Below, one piece after another: positions 1 through 21,425 of a DNA stretch of 64,000 bases (its first letter is position 1; every line of letters starts with the position of its first letter). The position numbers and the translations under genes were made by a program. The stretch is from contig NC_072465.1 of the NCBI RefSeq assembly GCF_027596085.1, forward strand, positions 14,188,857 through 14,252,856. The letters run 5' to 3'. Source of the DNA: Anoplopoma fimbria. Its lineage: Eukaryota; Chordata; Actinopteri; Perciformes; Anoplopomatidae. The notes under the pieces are model-generated. The model did no database searches and had not been told where the DNA came from. It worked only from the letters and a program-made list of their open reading frames with translations.

Positions 1-105
1 TTCAAACCTGATGATTGATTTTTTTTTGTCTTATGATAGTGTACAATAATGTGCTTATAATAATGCAATGCTCCCACTTGTCCCCAGTTTCCTCTCCAAC
101 TGTAG

Positions 106-2205
106 GGAAGCCATATAAGTGCAGTTATTGTGGGCGTAGTTACAAGCAGCAGAGCACCCTGGAGGAGCACCGTGAGCGCTGCCACAGCTATTTACAGAGT
201 CTGGAGTCACAGCAGCCCTCTTGTGTACAGAATCCAGGTAAGGTTTCATGCCATTCATGGAGCTGACATGTCAGGAAAAAAAACACATTTTCTAAAATAA
301 GACAGTGACTGCAAAATTATAAAATGGTGTCGTAAATATCAGTCTCCAAAGGGATTGTAGTGGCATCTAGTGTAGAAATGTAGTCTACCTCCTTAACAAA
401 GTAATGCACACAACCCCTCACGTAGTTTCTTTTCTGTCCAAACATTGAAAACCAGCATACAACTTAAACATTTGGGATAAATGCTGTCTGGGTAATAAGC
501 CCCCAATATAACATTACAATTTGTTTGTACTCTGTGCAGGAGAGGAGATCAGAGAGCTAGAGTTTATACCAGACTCTCTACTGCAACCCTCCTCAGACAA
601 GATGGCATTTATCGATCGGCTCGCCAACAGCATCACCAAACGCAAGAGATCCACACCACAAAAATTTGTAGGTGAGCAATTTGTCTCAGTGCGGACAAGT
701 TGTGGAAACTGAAACCAGCATTAATTGGATGAATTGGATTCCACATACAATAGTACTGATCTTTTTGTGCGAGTTGTGTCCACATGGTTTCACAGTTTTA
801 TGTATCCAAGCTGTGTGTTTGGCCATAGATTCAAACCAAATGTGAATTGAGTGGGGAACTTTCGTCCTTTGTTTTGAGGTTTAAAGATTGCAGTTACACA
901 TAACTGGTGCAGGAGAGCTGTGGTCTAACAGTGAAAATGAGACAAACTGTTTAATTAGACAGTAAACAAGTGAACAGTGATAAACCTTATGGTCAAAAAC
1001 CTTATTATTCACAAAATCACTGTAATTCAAATGCTTTTTGTTTTGTGTATTGACTCCAGTACTTCAATCCTGTCTGGAAGAATAGGGTTGTCTAGTCATA
1101 TAAAAAAAAATACTTCCATTTTGGAAGGGAATTTAATATGAACTAGATTTTGAATCTGAACTCTTATATCATAACCTAAAACATAATGTTGTCATCCAAA
1201 ATAAATCCAAATAACTTTGCAGGCTGTTCTTTACCTGGGCAATCTGCCTGCCCATGTATTTATTTTTTCCCCAGACTTCTATAGTACAGTATCATAAGAT
1301 TGGGTTTCTTTATTGCAGGACAGAAGCACATACGTCTCAACCTTGCAGATGCACATTATGAGGTCAGCGCTGGTTTGGATAAAGACGGGGAGATGCCCGC
1401 AGGTGACCTTGAAACCCCGCACTTTACTGGTCTGGGAGGAGAATACGCAGGTGTGGCAGGAAATGGAGGAGGAGGTGTCTCAGACACACTGAGGCCTCTA
1501 CACCTTCCCACTACTCACCCTTCATCTTTATCAGAACTCAGGCCAATCCACAGCTCCATACACATCTCTGCCACGCTAGGCCCGAGGCTGGATTGCACAG
1601 GGACTGGAGCTGGGCTTGGAGCCGCGGGTGTTGGGGGGAGGGAGGCAGCAGAGGGTCATGAAGATCTGCCTGCGAGTCGAAGTCACGCGCCCTCACCTAG
1701 CAACGGTTGCCAGGACTCTACGGATTCAGAGAGCATGCCAGATGAGCCTTGCAACAGTACCGCTCTAACTCCGACCCTGCACAGTAACAACGGGCACCAT
1801 CTTCATCACCCCAACAACCATCATCCAGCGCCTCCTCCTGTTGCACATCACAGGAGTCGGAACAGACACAATCCCAGCCACGCCAAAGACATGGAGGTGA
1901 AAAGAGAAGAAGGAGGCCACTCAGCCCTACCGCCCCCTGGCCTTGCCCCAACTCCAAGCCCACCTACAGCGGCCTCCTCCACCTCCAGGGAGTCCTTTCG
2001 GGTTGTCGATGGGGAGGGGCGAGCTGTGCGCTCTTTCCGTTGCGAGCACTGCCGTGTGCTTTTCCTGGACCATGTCATGTTTACCATCCACATGGGCTGC
2101 CACGGTTTTCGCCAGCCTTTTGAGTGTAACATCTGTGGCCACCGCAGCCAGGACCGCTATGAATTTTCTTCACACATTGTCCGTGGTGAGCACATCCTTG
2201 ACTGA
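106..2205 (+). CDS. ikzf4: Ikaros-family zinc finger protein 4 (Eos), last three coding exons (partial)
   Basis: Coding exons 106-237, 540-671 and 1319-2205 (stop TGA 2203-2205) join in frame through AG/GT junctions. The gene is cut at its 5' end by the window edge. Eos is a nuclear DNA-binding repressor that dimerises with other Ikaros proteins and helps silence effector genes in regulatory T cells. Visible parts are the last finger of the N-terminal DNA-binding cluster ([20 protein letters not shown]...), the family linker with [20 protein letters not shown], a long Ser/Pro/Gly/His-rich region, and the two C-terminal dimerisation fingers (CEHC...HMGCH and CNICG...HIVRGEH). The linker and the neighbours (rps26, erbb3) favour IKZF4 over IKZF1/2/3. 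Where human Eos has a PEDLA-like CtBP motif (from memory), this protein reads GHEDLP. Identity is nearly certain; which fish paralogue it is cannot be told from the sequence. Confidence 0.95.
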
Positions 2206-6138
<3,933 letters not shown>

Positions 6139-6211
6139 ATACTTGACAGGCCTGTCATTTCTAAAAGAACAATAAGCTTCACACATTCAAGTTTTTGTAA
6201 AGACTTTTGAA

Positions 6212-6217
6212 TTTATT
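6212..6217 (-). other. poly(A) signal of rps26
   Basis: TTTATT on the plus strand reads AATAAA on the minus strand, about 32 bp past the rps26 stop codon. That fits a short ribosomal-protein 3' UTR. Confidence 0.7.
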
Positions 6218-6248
6218 CCTCAGGTGTACACCATCTTCAAATTCTGCT

Positions 6249-7991
<1,743 letters not shown>

Positions 7992-8004
7992 GTTGCACGG
8001 GAAG

Positions 8005-8060
8005 CTGGAAAGAGAACCGGAAGAGGTTGCTCTGCCAAAAGTAGTGCCATCCGCTCCGCC
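8005..8060 (-). promoter_or_regulatory. Probable TOP-type transcription start region of rps26
   Basis: Read on the minus strand, the bases just upstream of the rps26 ATG contain CTCTTCCGGTTCTCTTTCC, a pyrimidine-rich stretch with an ETS-like CCGG(T/A) core. This fits the 5' terminal oligopyrimidine start of ribosomal-protein mRNAs. The exact start site is inferred. Confidence 0.5.
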
Positions 8061-9866
8061 CTCAAAATATTTTTTTTGCAAAAATATAAGCTCGTCGATT
8101 TCTTGTTTGATTTTTGTTGATACAACGTTATGTGTTTTAATTATCTGTTTCAATAAAAAAAATATTATACATATTTTCTTCAAGGAAATTACATGTAATA
8201 ACACTCTATTCGCGGAGGGATATCAGGGAAGTCAAGGTTTCATACAAGCGTCACCCGAGTGAGCGGAGTTCTATATTACCTCATTCTAATCACAGAGGCG
8301 GTGCAATCGGGCTGCGCCGTATAATAATACAAGCCCACCTATGTTCTTCGGCTCTCCACGTAGAATCGACAATACAGATACAAGTTTGATATAATAAATA
8401 TCTTCCATCAAATTAATACATTTTAAAAGGATAGGTGAAACACAGTTCTTAATTTGTGACAAAAAAAATGTAAAGTAATAATTCCACTGATTTATATTGG
8501 CCACGTATTTTTCACCTTTAAGTAAATTGCAATTTTGCTTACAATGGTAGATATCGGTGACCAGATATTAACATGCAGCTGAATTATATCAAACTATTTT
8601 AACTTTATGCAAGGTACCTTGCAACAAATGCAAGGTATGAAAATTAATTTGCAGACTTGAGTTAGATAACTTGTTGAAAGTGAGTTTAACTTTGTGTAAA
8701 TGTAGTTGTCATAGAAGTCTGCACTACATTTCCACGTCAGAATAACATCTTTAATTAAACTTTTATGAAAATGAAAAAGACATACTCTTCACTGTTTTGG
8801 ATAACCTAACTAATCCAAGTTTGAGGATTTCAAGATTGCCATACTTAAGGTACCAAAGGCTGCCTGGAAGGTGGAATACATATTTTATTTAATATTTTGG
8901 ATTTGACAGCTCTTGTAATCACAAACAGTTACAGTTCTGCTTCAGGTCAAAGAGTGGAATAGCGCTGTGTTGAGGCAGAGTTTCTCTGAGAGGTTCATGT
9001 GTGCCGTTTCCTGTATTTTTAACTACAAAAACTTTGAGAGACCACTCGATGGCACTATATCAGAAAGTTTATCTACTGGAAGATAACTGGATGTAACTTC
9101 AAACATCTCTGCAAAATGGACAGTAAAGTCCATGAGCACTCATGATGACATCAAAGTAGCGGGGAAGTTAAGCAGTAAAGGTTTCATTAAATCAATTCAA
9201 CTACAGATTTTAAAAGACTGACAGCTTTTTTGCATCCCATAATAATAGTCTCTTGATACCTCCCTCGTTTCTTTGGCTCGACGTTCAAGCAGACACACTG
9301 TGGGTCAAGCTTTAGCACCTGTTGCATAAGGTTCAAAAGGCTCTGCGAAAATGCAAATAAAGCCTCAAGAGATTATAAAACTGCTTTGAGTCAGCTTGCT
9401 CCAGCGACAATGTAGTGCTGGAGAGACCGACATAAAAATTGAATGTGTAAGTGTCCTTGCACTTCAACACAATGTCCCATAGCTGTTTAGTATTTTATTA
9501 TATGGTTCTGTAATAAAGGCTCAACCGTTTCTTATATTGAACATGTTACATTTTCATTCTCTCTGCTCTAATAATTGGTTAATTTTATTTAATTTTTTTA
9601 TTTATTGTAATTGTGGCTCTGGAGGTAGAGCCAGGGTTGGTGGTTTGATGCCCAGTTCCTCCTGTCTGCTTGTAGAAATGCCTTCCTTGCTTGCTTTGTG
9701 TATGGTTGAATGACAGGCAAATTGTACCGAGAAGTTTCAGCCCACAATAACTGACCAGGGATTTACAGACAGCGAATTGATTCAATTTGCAGGTGTTGAT
9801 ACACATATTAAAAGTCTGTGTTCATATTAAATAAACATGAAAATAACCCAAATACAATTTTAAAAG
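8061..9866. other. Intergenic region between rps26 and fkbp11
   Basis: About 1.8 kb of AT-rich sequence lies between the rps26 promoter and the fkbp11 3' end (both genes are on the minus strand). I see no conserved coding exon, RNA gene or clear repeat family here. The short open frames have no recognisable content. Confidence 0.6.
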
Positions 9867-9872
9867 TTTATT
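9867..9872 (-). other. poly(A) signal of fkbp11
   Basis: TTTATT on plus (AATAAA on minus) lies only about 22 bp beyond the fkbp11 stop codon, which would give an unusually short 3' UTR. Later signals cannot be excluded. Confidence 0.5.
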
Positions 9873-9894
9873 TAAATAATTCTGTGCCCTGTCC

Positions 9895-12800
9895 TTATTT
9901 CTTCTTGCTCTTCTTGTCTTTTGCCTTCTTTTTGCTTGGCTTCTCGGCATTGGCTTTTTTGTAGAGGTAAAGTCCCACCAAGCCGAGCAGAGTGGGCACC
10001 AGAGCCAAACACACGAGGGGGAACACGTCGTTAACCACTTTCTGCCACGACGTCTGCTGTGTTAGAGAAACCACCTCCACCTCAAACTCAAGGTCAGCAT
10101 CACCTAGGACAAGTTCATGTTCAATGTTAGGTCAAAGCAGATGTTGATCAAGAACATCCTTTCATTTTTAACCATCTAAATGGACATACATTTTATGGAC
10201 ATAAAACCATGTACATATAATAAATGAGGACATGAAATACAAAATAAAATATATATCAAATTACAGCTACAAAACAAAAATCGGTGACTAACCTATATTT
10301 AAAAGAACAACTGGTGATATTCTACACTTGTCTTGTCAACAAATATGATATTCAATTAGTTAAACTAACAAATATAGTAATATCTTATTCTTCTGTGCCA
10401 TGTTCACATTTAAAACAGTTAAACACAGGCACTGCAGTTTATTTAGATTTATTCCCACATGCAGCATCCTGGCGTAATTACTCACTAGCGTGTATATATT
10501 AATCCTCAACTGAAAATAGTCCCCAACAAATGTACAATTTACTCCAGTTTAAAAAGTATTTTCTATAATTTTAGTGTGATGCTGTTTAAAAAAATGATTG
10601 ACTCTTTCTTTAAAAGTAAAGCTTAACTCTATACACAGACTAACACCTCGTTGGTTTTGGTCTTTTCATAATATTTGTTGACAATAAGAAAACTTTAGAA
10701 TAACAGCAGACGTATGCTTAAAAATGTTTAGTGTTATTGTGCTGATGTATGTGATCATGTTGTGTGTGTTGTTCAGTGAATTGCAAAACACTGATCTTCA
10801 GTATGTACAGAATTGGGACTTTCTGCAAATAAATACTGTACTATTGAAACAGAGTTCATTGCATTCAACACCAATTTGTTTTCTTTATGAGAATTAGTTC
10901 AGTACCTGGAATCGTAGGAGGGTAACCTTTTTTTCCATATGCAAGGTGAGATGGGATAGTGGCTTTGATTTTTTGCCTGAATGATAGAAAGAGAAATACA
11001 AAACACATTTCCTGAATAAGTATTTCTCAGATAATTCAAGACAATAGTTATTGAATTGGTTCATGACTGCATGCAGTTATTGAAAAGATAATCTTTTGCT
11101 TTGCTCTTTCTTACCAGTGGACCTTTACTTTTCACTTACCCTTCACACACACCAACCAAGCTTTGTTCCAGACCTGATAAGAAAATCACACAGAAAGAGT
11201 CAATCAGCAAAGTGAGCACAAGCCCTCGGCCGGCACATAACGGGCTGCAGTTATCTCTCAGATGTAAGCCAATCAAAGTGACACTGATTGAGCAGCACAA
11301 AAGGAATTACTGTTAATTTACCGGCAATAACAGTCCTCTTCCCCAGCTCGACCACCAGAGGATCCAGAGAAAGCGATGAGTCAATCACCTTTCCATCCAT
11401 CAGTTTACCCTGGTCAGTGACACATACAACGTGAGGCATGAGATGGTGACATGAAAGAGAGATACTGAGAGATTTCATAGCTTGATATGTTTAAATGTAT
11501 TTATATTTGAGTAATTTTGATGGATTTGACTCATCATGTCAATAATACGTTAGAATTTATTGACCACCTAGCATTTTTGATGAATAAATAATACACTCAT
11601 AGCGTGTGTCTAGATTGTTACTTTTTTCTCATGTCGGTATAAAGCTACTGTCTGCAGCAGGTTAGCTTAGCACAAGGACAGGAAACAGCTCCCCTGTCTC
11701 TGTCTAAATTTAACATAATCCACCTGCGAGATGTCTACAGATTTAGCAGGGAAGAAAATAAGCATATTTCAAACAATATTTAAAAATTAAGTAAAATGAT
11801 TGACTATAGGGAAAAAAACAACTATTTCGGACCTTTAAATTAAAAAAAGTTTAGGTCAATTCTCATAAACTAAGAAGGCACATACTTTTATCAGTTATCT
11901 TATTATTGTTTGATTCTAGGATTTTTATTCAATTTGAGATTTGTATTATGTTGTGTTATAATAGAAATATTGTAATTGTATTATTTAATGTATGTACTGC
12001 ACAACGTGTAAACATAATAGCCTATGTATATTTAATATGTAGAGTTGTTTTGAATGTAACAACTACTTGAATAAACAATGATCAAAACCTAGGGCATATT
12101 GGCACTATTTATGTTCATTACTGTATGCTGTATATCAGCCCAGTTCGTTCTTCTCAGGTATTACCATTTTTAGTTTTTTCTTTATTAAGTCTTCTGTAAA
12201 TGTCTCCTTTGAAACCCTGTAGTTTACAACACATTTACTTACAGTTGTTGTATACATTAACTAACATTAAAATATGTGTTGCTGTGCCTATGCATCTTCA
12301 ATTAATTTAAAAAAAAACTGTATGTTTTTAAATTCCTGAGGATCAACATGCGTGTGGACAGAAAATCCCGAGCCTCCAGGGGGCTACTGTGCACGCATGG
12401 ATGAAGTGGTTCTGGGTTTATTGCTGACGTGTTGCACCGCCCCATCACTCCATAGTGAAATCAGAGGCGCGATAAAAGCCCACGAGATAGAGCAAAAATA
12501 AAACACCCTGACGGGCAATAAACCACAACCTGTCATATGTTCAATCAGATGAGACATTTCTAACCGCAGATCTGCGTGTGCTTCCTAAATGCACCAACGT
12601 AGCGGTCCGAGTGCACATGGGTCACGCAGACGGTGCCACATAGACAACCACTGCTCTCACCAGCAGCTGGGCCAGTTTCCCTTCATATTATAATAAAAAC
12701 GTATCCTGCACGCAGCGGACTGGATTGTGTTATTGGTTTCGACGACCGTGTCTCTGACTTTACCGTGTAGTGGATCCGCAGCGTGTCTCCCATCGTGGAA

Positions 12801-13046
12801 AGTACAGAGCAAGTTTCGGGTTTCACCTTGGGTCAGAAGAGTTAACTGTTAACACTGCTGCATTTATTGGACAGTGGGTGTCATTGCGTTAAGAACTGCT
12901 GTGTTATTTGCAGGAGGCCTGTGACTGTCTGAACTCACCAGGGTCTCCACCTGCAGCTCCTCGGCTTCACTGTCTTCTCCCCGCGCGAGTCCACAGGTGA
13001 AAGCTGCGAGCAGCAGCAGCAGCAGCAGGGAAATGCTGCTCTTCAT
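9895..13046 (-). CDS. fkbp11: FKBP prolyl isomerase 11 (ER membrane peptidyl-prolyl isomerase)
   Basis: Six coding exons on minus are 12939-13046, 12764-12826, 11322-11409, 11140-11173, 10906-10976 and 9895-10103. All have GT-AG junctions and continuous phase, giving 190 aa (human about 201). Order of parts: an N-terminal signal peptide with a run of Leu; the LQVETL segment; one FKBP domain (GDTLRIHYT, GKLMDGKVIDSSLSLDPLVV, PSHLAYGKKGYPPTIPG); a C-terminal membrane segment (VFPLVCLALVPTLLGLVGLY); and a Lys-rich tail ending KDKKSKKK, as in FKBP11. It should catalyse proline cis-trans isomerisation for secreted proteins in the ER. An upstream in-frame ATG (13071-13073) would add nine residues. 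I prefer the inner ATG because it has A at -3 and places the signal peptide at the terminus. The gene is head-to-head with arf3, a pairing also found in human at 12q13.12. Confidence 0.95.
11620..11745 (-). repeat. Degraded teleost dispersed repeat (same family as 18345-18505)
   Basis: The stretch 'CATGTCGGTATAAAGCTACTG...GCAGCAGGTTAGCTTAGCAC' followed by 'GGACAGGAAACAGCT' matches, in reverse, a very common fish repeat whose forward form reads 'GCTGGCTGTAGCTTCATAT...ACAGACATGAGAG'. Recognition is from memory. It lies between fkbp11 exons 2 and 3. Confidence 0.55.
13009..13030 (-). repeat. (CAG/CTG)n tract coding the fkbp11 signal-peptide leucines
   Basis: A near-perfect CAG array on plus is read as CTG (Leu) codons on minus inside the fkbp11 signal peptide. 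Length changes here would alter the hydrophobic core without shifting the frame. Confidence 0.8.
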
Positions 13047-13099
13047 TGTAAACTTCTGGGAAACAGCTGCCATTCAACAACTTCCGCGTAGGTTTCTTC

Positions 13100-13107
13100 C
13101 ACACACG

Positions 13108-13142
<35 letters not shown>
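13100..13142. repeat. (CA)n(GA)n microsatellite upstream of fkbp11
   Basis: A short ACAC tract is followed by about 14 AG units, about 55-95 bp upstream of the fkbp11 start codon. It is probably in the promoter or 5' UTR. A GAGA-rich tract there could influence nucleosome placement. Confidence 0.9.
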
Positions 13143-13147
<5 letters not shown>

Positions 13148-13428
13148 AGCTGCGCGCTGGCCCCCTGTGTCCAAAATGGCTCAGCGCCGAGTAATGCTGA
13201 GGTGTTATTACACTGTAGCGATAAGGACTCGCGGCCCGTGGACGTTGTCCCAACACCTGGGTCTCCCTCAAGAGCCCGCCTCAAAGCATTCCACCAGCAT
13301 CCCATCAGGCTGCCGGGGCTGAGAAGCGGAAGCGGTGCTCTGCAGAGGCGCAGGAGGGCGGTGCTGCGCAGCGGCTAGCCGGCGCTGCTGCTGCTCAACA
13401 TCCTACTTCAGAGCCGGCTACACAGACG

Positions 13429-13436
13429 CCACGTCG
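13429..13436 (-). promoter_or_regulatory. UPRE-like (XBP1/ATF6) site upstream of fkbp11
   Basis: On minus this reads CGACGTGG, seven of eight bases of the UPRE consensus TGACGTGG, about 390 bp upstream of the fkbp11 ATG. FKBP11 is known as an XBP1-responsive gene of secretory cells. The match fits that, but function is inferred. Confidence 0.4.
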
Positions 13437-13449
13437 ATGCTGGTCCTCA

Positions 13450-15995
13450 CCGCAGACATGTGAAGAAGATGATGGGTAGCAGGCAGTGTCCGCCCGGAGC
13501 TGATGTTAAATAAGTGGGTTAACATATTCAGTGAAGGCGATGAGAACATTTACAAAAAAAATGTCTCTGAAATGTCTGCATCAAGGGCCAAATGAAAGTT
13601 TGGGGTAATACACATTGTTACTTGTAAATAATTGAACACTGGGAAAAAAGTAATCTGTTTGTGGTTGTGCTTTCATCAGCTTTGGTTGACATTGGTCATG
13701 GCAGCAAAAGCAAACAGCCCAACAACTTTGAAATTTTGCTAAACTCTGATTGGTGCCTGGTGGTACATTACATCACCATTTCCCAAATGAGATGGCTTCA
13801 AACCCCAAGAAAAGCAAGACTAATAAAATCAATTAACAATCAGAGGTGTTTTGTGTTTATAGGACCACATTGAGAATTTGATTTGGAAAATCTTTTTCCA
13901 GGGCCTTTTAAATCACATAACTGCACGATAGTCCAAATGTGAGCTCAAATACGTATAACAAAACAAACATTGTGTTGTACAAGCTCGATTAACGCATATT
14001 CAACGAAATTATTCTTATAGATCTGTTAGATATTGTAAGAAAATTAGATGTTCTGAAAACTGCCAGAAATGTTGAGGTTTTATTCACCTATGACTCACTT
14101 TCATCACTTATTTTTAGTTTTTTTAGTTTCAGTGTAACGTACAATCCTGTCAGGTAGAAACCCTCAGTGGCTTGTTAACAGGGTCATGAAATGCCAGCGA
14201 GTCACGTATGAAGCATAGTTCTGATAAGAAAAAGAGAAAAAAACAGCCTAATTAACAGAAGTTTGGAAATGTAACACTACAAGTACACATACATCTCCAG
14301 CAATAACCCAGAAAAAATGATCATCACACGGATTAACCCGAAATATTTTGCATTAAAGAAGAGAGAGCATGTTTGGCCACGGACTCTGTTAATTTAATTT
14401 TGTCATCTGTGTTGCTGTCATCCATGACTTTCTCTCACCTCCCTTTGCTTTTAATTGCAACAATGAACTTCAGAAATACAACCATTTGAACCACTAACTG
14501 TCTCAAGTCCTCTGTTTGCCAGCAGGAGATTGTGGAAGTAAAACCGGACCAGATTGCAGTATTTGTGCCACATGCTCATGTATTAGACAACAGCTAGTTT
14601 TTCATGCAGAGAAGTTAGTTTGGTAATAAACTCTGTTAGATGGCGTTAACTAAAACAAACTGAGGCTGCTCAGTGATAAATGTGTTGCTTGTAGGGTCAA
14701 GCCCTTTGCAGCTAATTCATGTCTGACTACCGAACTCTGGTAGTAACCTTGTATGTCACATTAAGCCAAAAACATTGTTAATTTGCCGTCAATATAACTA
14801 AAATGGCTGAAAGGACAGGAAATACAGATTCCCTGTAAATCAGTATGATCAACAACATTAAAACCCGGTCTCAGTGTTGCACTGAAATAGAAATGAATGA
14901 CTCATCTTTGTGTGCAAACCAAAGATAAAACCTGCTTCCTCCCTCAGATTACAGAAGTGGATATGTGAGTAAATGCGGTTTAAACCCACAGTGTTTGTTA
15001 TTTAATATGTGCTGATCCCATCGTCACATTGAAGTATTGCATTAAAACTCTCTTATGGGCTTTAAGATTCACATGATAGATTGTCTGTGGTTATAGTTGG
15101 TAAAGGTATTACAGATGATCTCTAGCATGTTTAATGATCATTTCATGTACTTCAGTTTAGAAAATATACTTTGTTCCTCATTTTTGGATGAAAGTATTGC
15201 TCAAGTGTTATGCAATACTGTATACCAAGTCACCATTTCCTGAAAACTTCATCTAACAGGAACTTTATATAACAGGGTGTTGGGCTCAGTGGCAATTACA
15301 TTTATTACAAATACAAAAGTTTTCTTGTAATTTCTATTTATTTCAAGTTAACACAAAATTGCTCAACTTGATGCTAATTAGCATACAACCAATGGAACAG
15401 GCCCAACACAACGGGACACGTTTGACCTTTACTACCTTTTGACGATCTGATGTAAATGTGTTAATTCAAATAATTGCAAACAAACTAAACTTTCTAACAT
15501 CATTCAAAAGCATTGTGCTCTCTGAGACATGTAACTTCCTGTGTAGACAAGAGCAGAGTTTAATGAGCCCACAGGTGTTTTCACTTAGTCTGGTTGATTA
15601 GACCTCTGCTGGGGTCACTGGACTGCATGTACAAATATTAAAATGATTGAAATAATGAGAATGAAAAAAAAGGTGTAATTTATCCCGCCCAGCAAAGCTA
15701 AAATGAGTCCTGAGAGGAGGATTAATCAGCCTTAATAACTGAAATCCCTTTTGCTGGTAGACCATAGGTGTGCAGGGCCTTTAAAGGATAAAAAAATAAA
15801 TAACCTAAAGTTGCCTGTTTAGAGCTCATCTACTGCGTCAGTATAGTTGTTTAAAGAGAAAGCAGAACTGAGGTGACAATGTTATAAAACTGATATAAAT
15901 GTGCCACATGGTTTTAAATCGACAATTAGCCGACAAACCTGCTTCTCAGTCCTCCTAACACGACTGTCAACAACATCACGGATTGGGTTTGGCCT
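13450..15995. other. Intergenic region between the fkbp11 and arf3 promoters
   Basis: About 2.5 kb separates the two divergent genes. I see no coding exon, RNA gene or recognised repeat. The distance argues against a single shared core promoter. Confidence 0.6.
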
Positions 15996-15999
15996 CAAA

Positions 16000-16009
16000 T
16001 CTCGCGAGA
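16000..16009. promoter_or_regulatory. TCTCGCGAGA palindromic core promoter element of arf3
   Basis: A perfect ten-base TCTCGCGAGA lies about 73 bp upstream of the exon 1 splice donor of arf3, in a CpG-rich stretch lacking a TATA box. This element is a known activator at housekeeping CpG-island promoters, bound by BANP when unmethylated. Assignment to arf3 follows from position and orientation. Confidence 0.75.
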
Positions 16010-16029
16010 TCTCGTTTACTGCTGAGTTG

Positions 16030-19142
<3,113 letters not shown>

Positions 19143-21105
19143 GAAGAGAACTGGAACAAGCAGCCAAACCCGTCCAACTTTTTCCTTGTTTTGGGAATGG
19201 GGTGGCGAGTTAGGTACAGGGGTTTTGATCAATAGGTGAAAAGCAAGATTCTGGGTTTTGGGGAGATTATAGCTTTCATTTTCAGTCTGTTGAGGTTCCC
19301 TTATTAAAAGCAGATTCTCATATACTTCATATTTAACCACTCACACACACACAAATGCACACTAAACGTAAGCAATCACAGCAGACACTTGCCTTTCCTG
19401 TGTCCACCTCTTGTCCTTAGGTGCAATGTACTGTATGTTTGTCTCTAGGTGCTGTACCAAGTTGTGTGTGACTCCACTGAGTCAGCAATGAGTCAAATAT
19501 GACTTTTTGTTAATGTATGTCTTTCAACTGTCCTCCATACAAAGAACTCATCTTTGTCAGTTGCACTTCCTGTTTTCGTGTCGTTTTTTTTTTTTTTTTT
19601 CCTAACAGAGCCATGATTGGGAACAATCACAGCTAGCTGATTTTAATGTGTGAGCAATGCTGAGGCTCTTTGATACTCAGATAAAGATTGTGAGTGTGAC
19701 TACATACTGTATGCGTTTGTGCAAGCGGCCCGGTCAGTATTACTAATGAAATAGACAACAGGACTGGAGTTTCCCCTGTCACACGTCCTCTTACTGCCTC
19801 ATTTTGAAAATCTTTTGATATCTGTGGCGTGTTTTTACTCCTTCCGTGGCAACCCAGAGCATTGAAGCCGCCCTTTTTAAATATTTTAAAACGCACACGT
19901 TATCGACCGACTGAGCTGCATGCATCCTCGTTGATCTCGCTGACATTGTTGCGTACTTTCCCACCCTCAGAGCTGCATGCATGTTGACGCTGTTTGTGGA
20001 TTTGTTTCTAACGGCCCTTATCGTGTTCTGCTGCTGTTAACAGTAGGATGCAGAAACTGACCAAACCACCAATTTCTGCATTTAGTTGTCAACATGTGCT
20101 AGGTACAGTATAGTCAGCTTTATGGTCTTTTTAACGTGAAAGCAGTAAACAAATCTCAACACTCTTGACCTGCACAGCTGTTGCTTGTCTGCCTTCATGT
20201 GGGTCCATACGAGTACTCAAACTGCATCAGGTTGCTCTCGCTTTGTGTGTTTTTGTCTCAGATTGGCATATCGGGGGGGAAGATAACTTTGTGTTACTGA
20301 ATGTGAATATTGTTGATGATTCTATAAATGGCTGTAATATTTATTTGACATATACATTCCTTTATTGCCGTGATTATTATGTGAATGAAAGCAGGGTAAG
20401 CTGACCAATTCACTCATCAGCACATCCGCGACTCACTTCTGAACAGCTGACAAGTCGCTGCGTCACCACTGATACCAGCAGAATCCACAGATGTCTGTTA
20501 ATACAACGACTTCTTGTGTGCCATACATGGGTACTTTTACTCATATACCAGTGACAGTACAACATACTCTAAATCCACTCCACCAAGTTATGAGTGCATT
20601 GTTCATACTCAGCATATATGTTAATCATGAGTTTGATCATTTGGGTTATGTGGCCTTATATTTAGTGATATCTTTTAATTGATTTCTTCTCAGCTTGTTC
20701 GGTTCTGATTTTGAGTCACATATATTTATCTGTACTGAATGATTTACAGCTTTATTTCTCTATGCTGTCAAAAGACAACTTTTGCACCACAGCTCAAGAT
20801 GATTAGGCAAAAGTTTTGTTCTTTTTTTCTGCAAGTTTACTTGATTCATATTTGGTGGTAGATTTCTTAGTTTTCTTTGGGGGGTGGGGGTGTAAAGAAA
20901 CATTGATGTAGACTGTGTCTGTGAAACAGTGATAATCAGTGCGAACAAAAATAAAAAAGCTTGATTCATTCTGTACCGTTATAGTTACATTTAAAAACGG
21001 TGAAGACTATGTTTCAATGCTGAATGCAAGGAAACATCTGTATGTGATGTAAGACAAAAAAACTAAATCCTGCTGTATTAAAAATAAACCCATTTTCTCT
21101 ATGAC
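19143..21105 (+). other. arf3: Probable 3' UTR of arf3
   Basis: About 1.9 kb follows the arf3 stop with no exon-like coding content. AATAAA at 21083-21088 would fit the end of a long 3' UTR, as in mammalian ARF3. The extent is inferred. Confidence 0.5.
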
Positions 21106-21425
21106 CGGTCTCGTGAACTGTGAGTGAGTGTTACTGATGGATTTCATATTAGCATATCTTAAATCCGTGTTTACGAGTGACTGAAAAGGTGAGGAAGATC
21201 TTGCTGGGACAAGCTGCCACCAGAAGAGGGCAGCCTTTAGCAACAGTTTCTGTTGTGGTTCAAAGCATCAAGAGCTGTGTCTACATTTTATAAACCAAAG
21301 TTTTGGCTAATTTATCTGTTTGACCCTCTTTAACTACTCAAAAAAAAACATATTCAACATTGTTTTATCAATAGCAGTGAGGTCTTTGGGACCCCAAACA
21401 ATGAATTAAAGCCAATCTCAAAAAA
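21106..21425. other. Intergenic spacer with no feature seen
   Basis: About 320 bp between the probable arf3 3' end and the inverted-repeat element. I see nothing recognisable in it. Confidence 0.5.
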
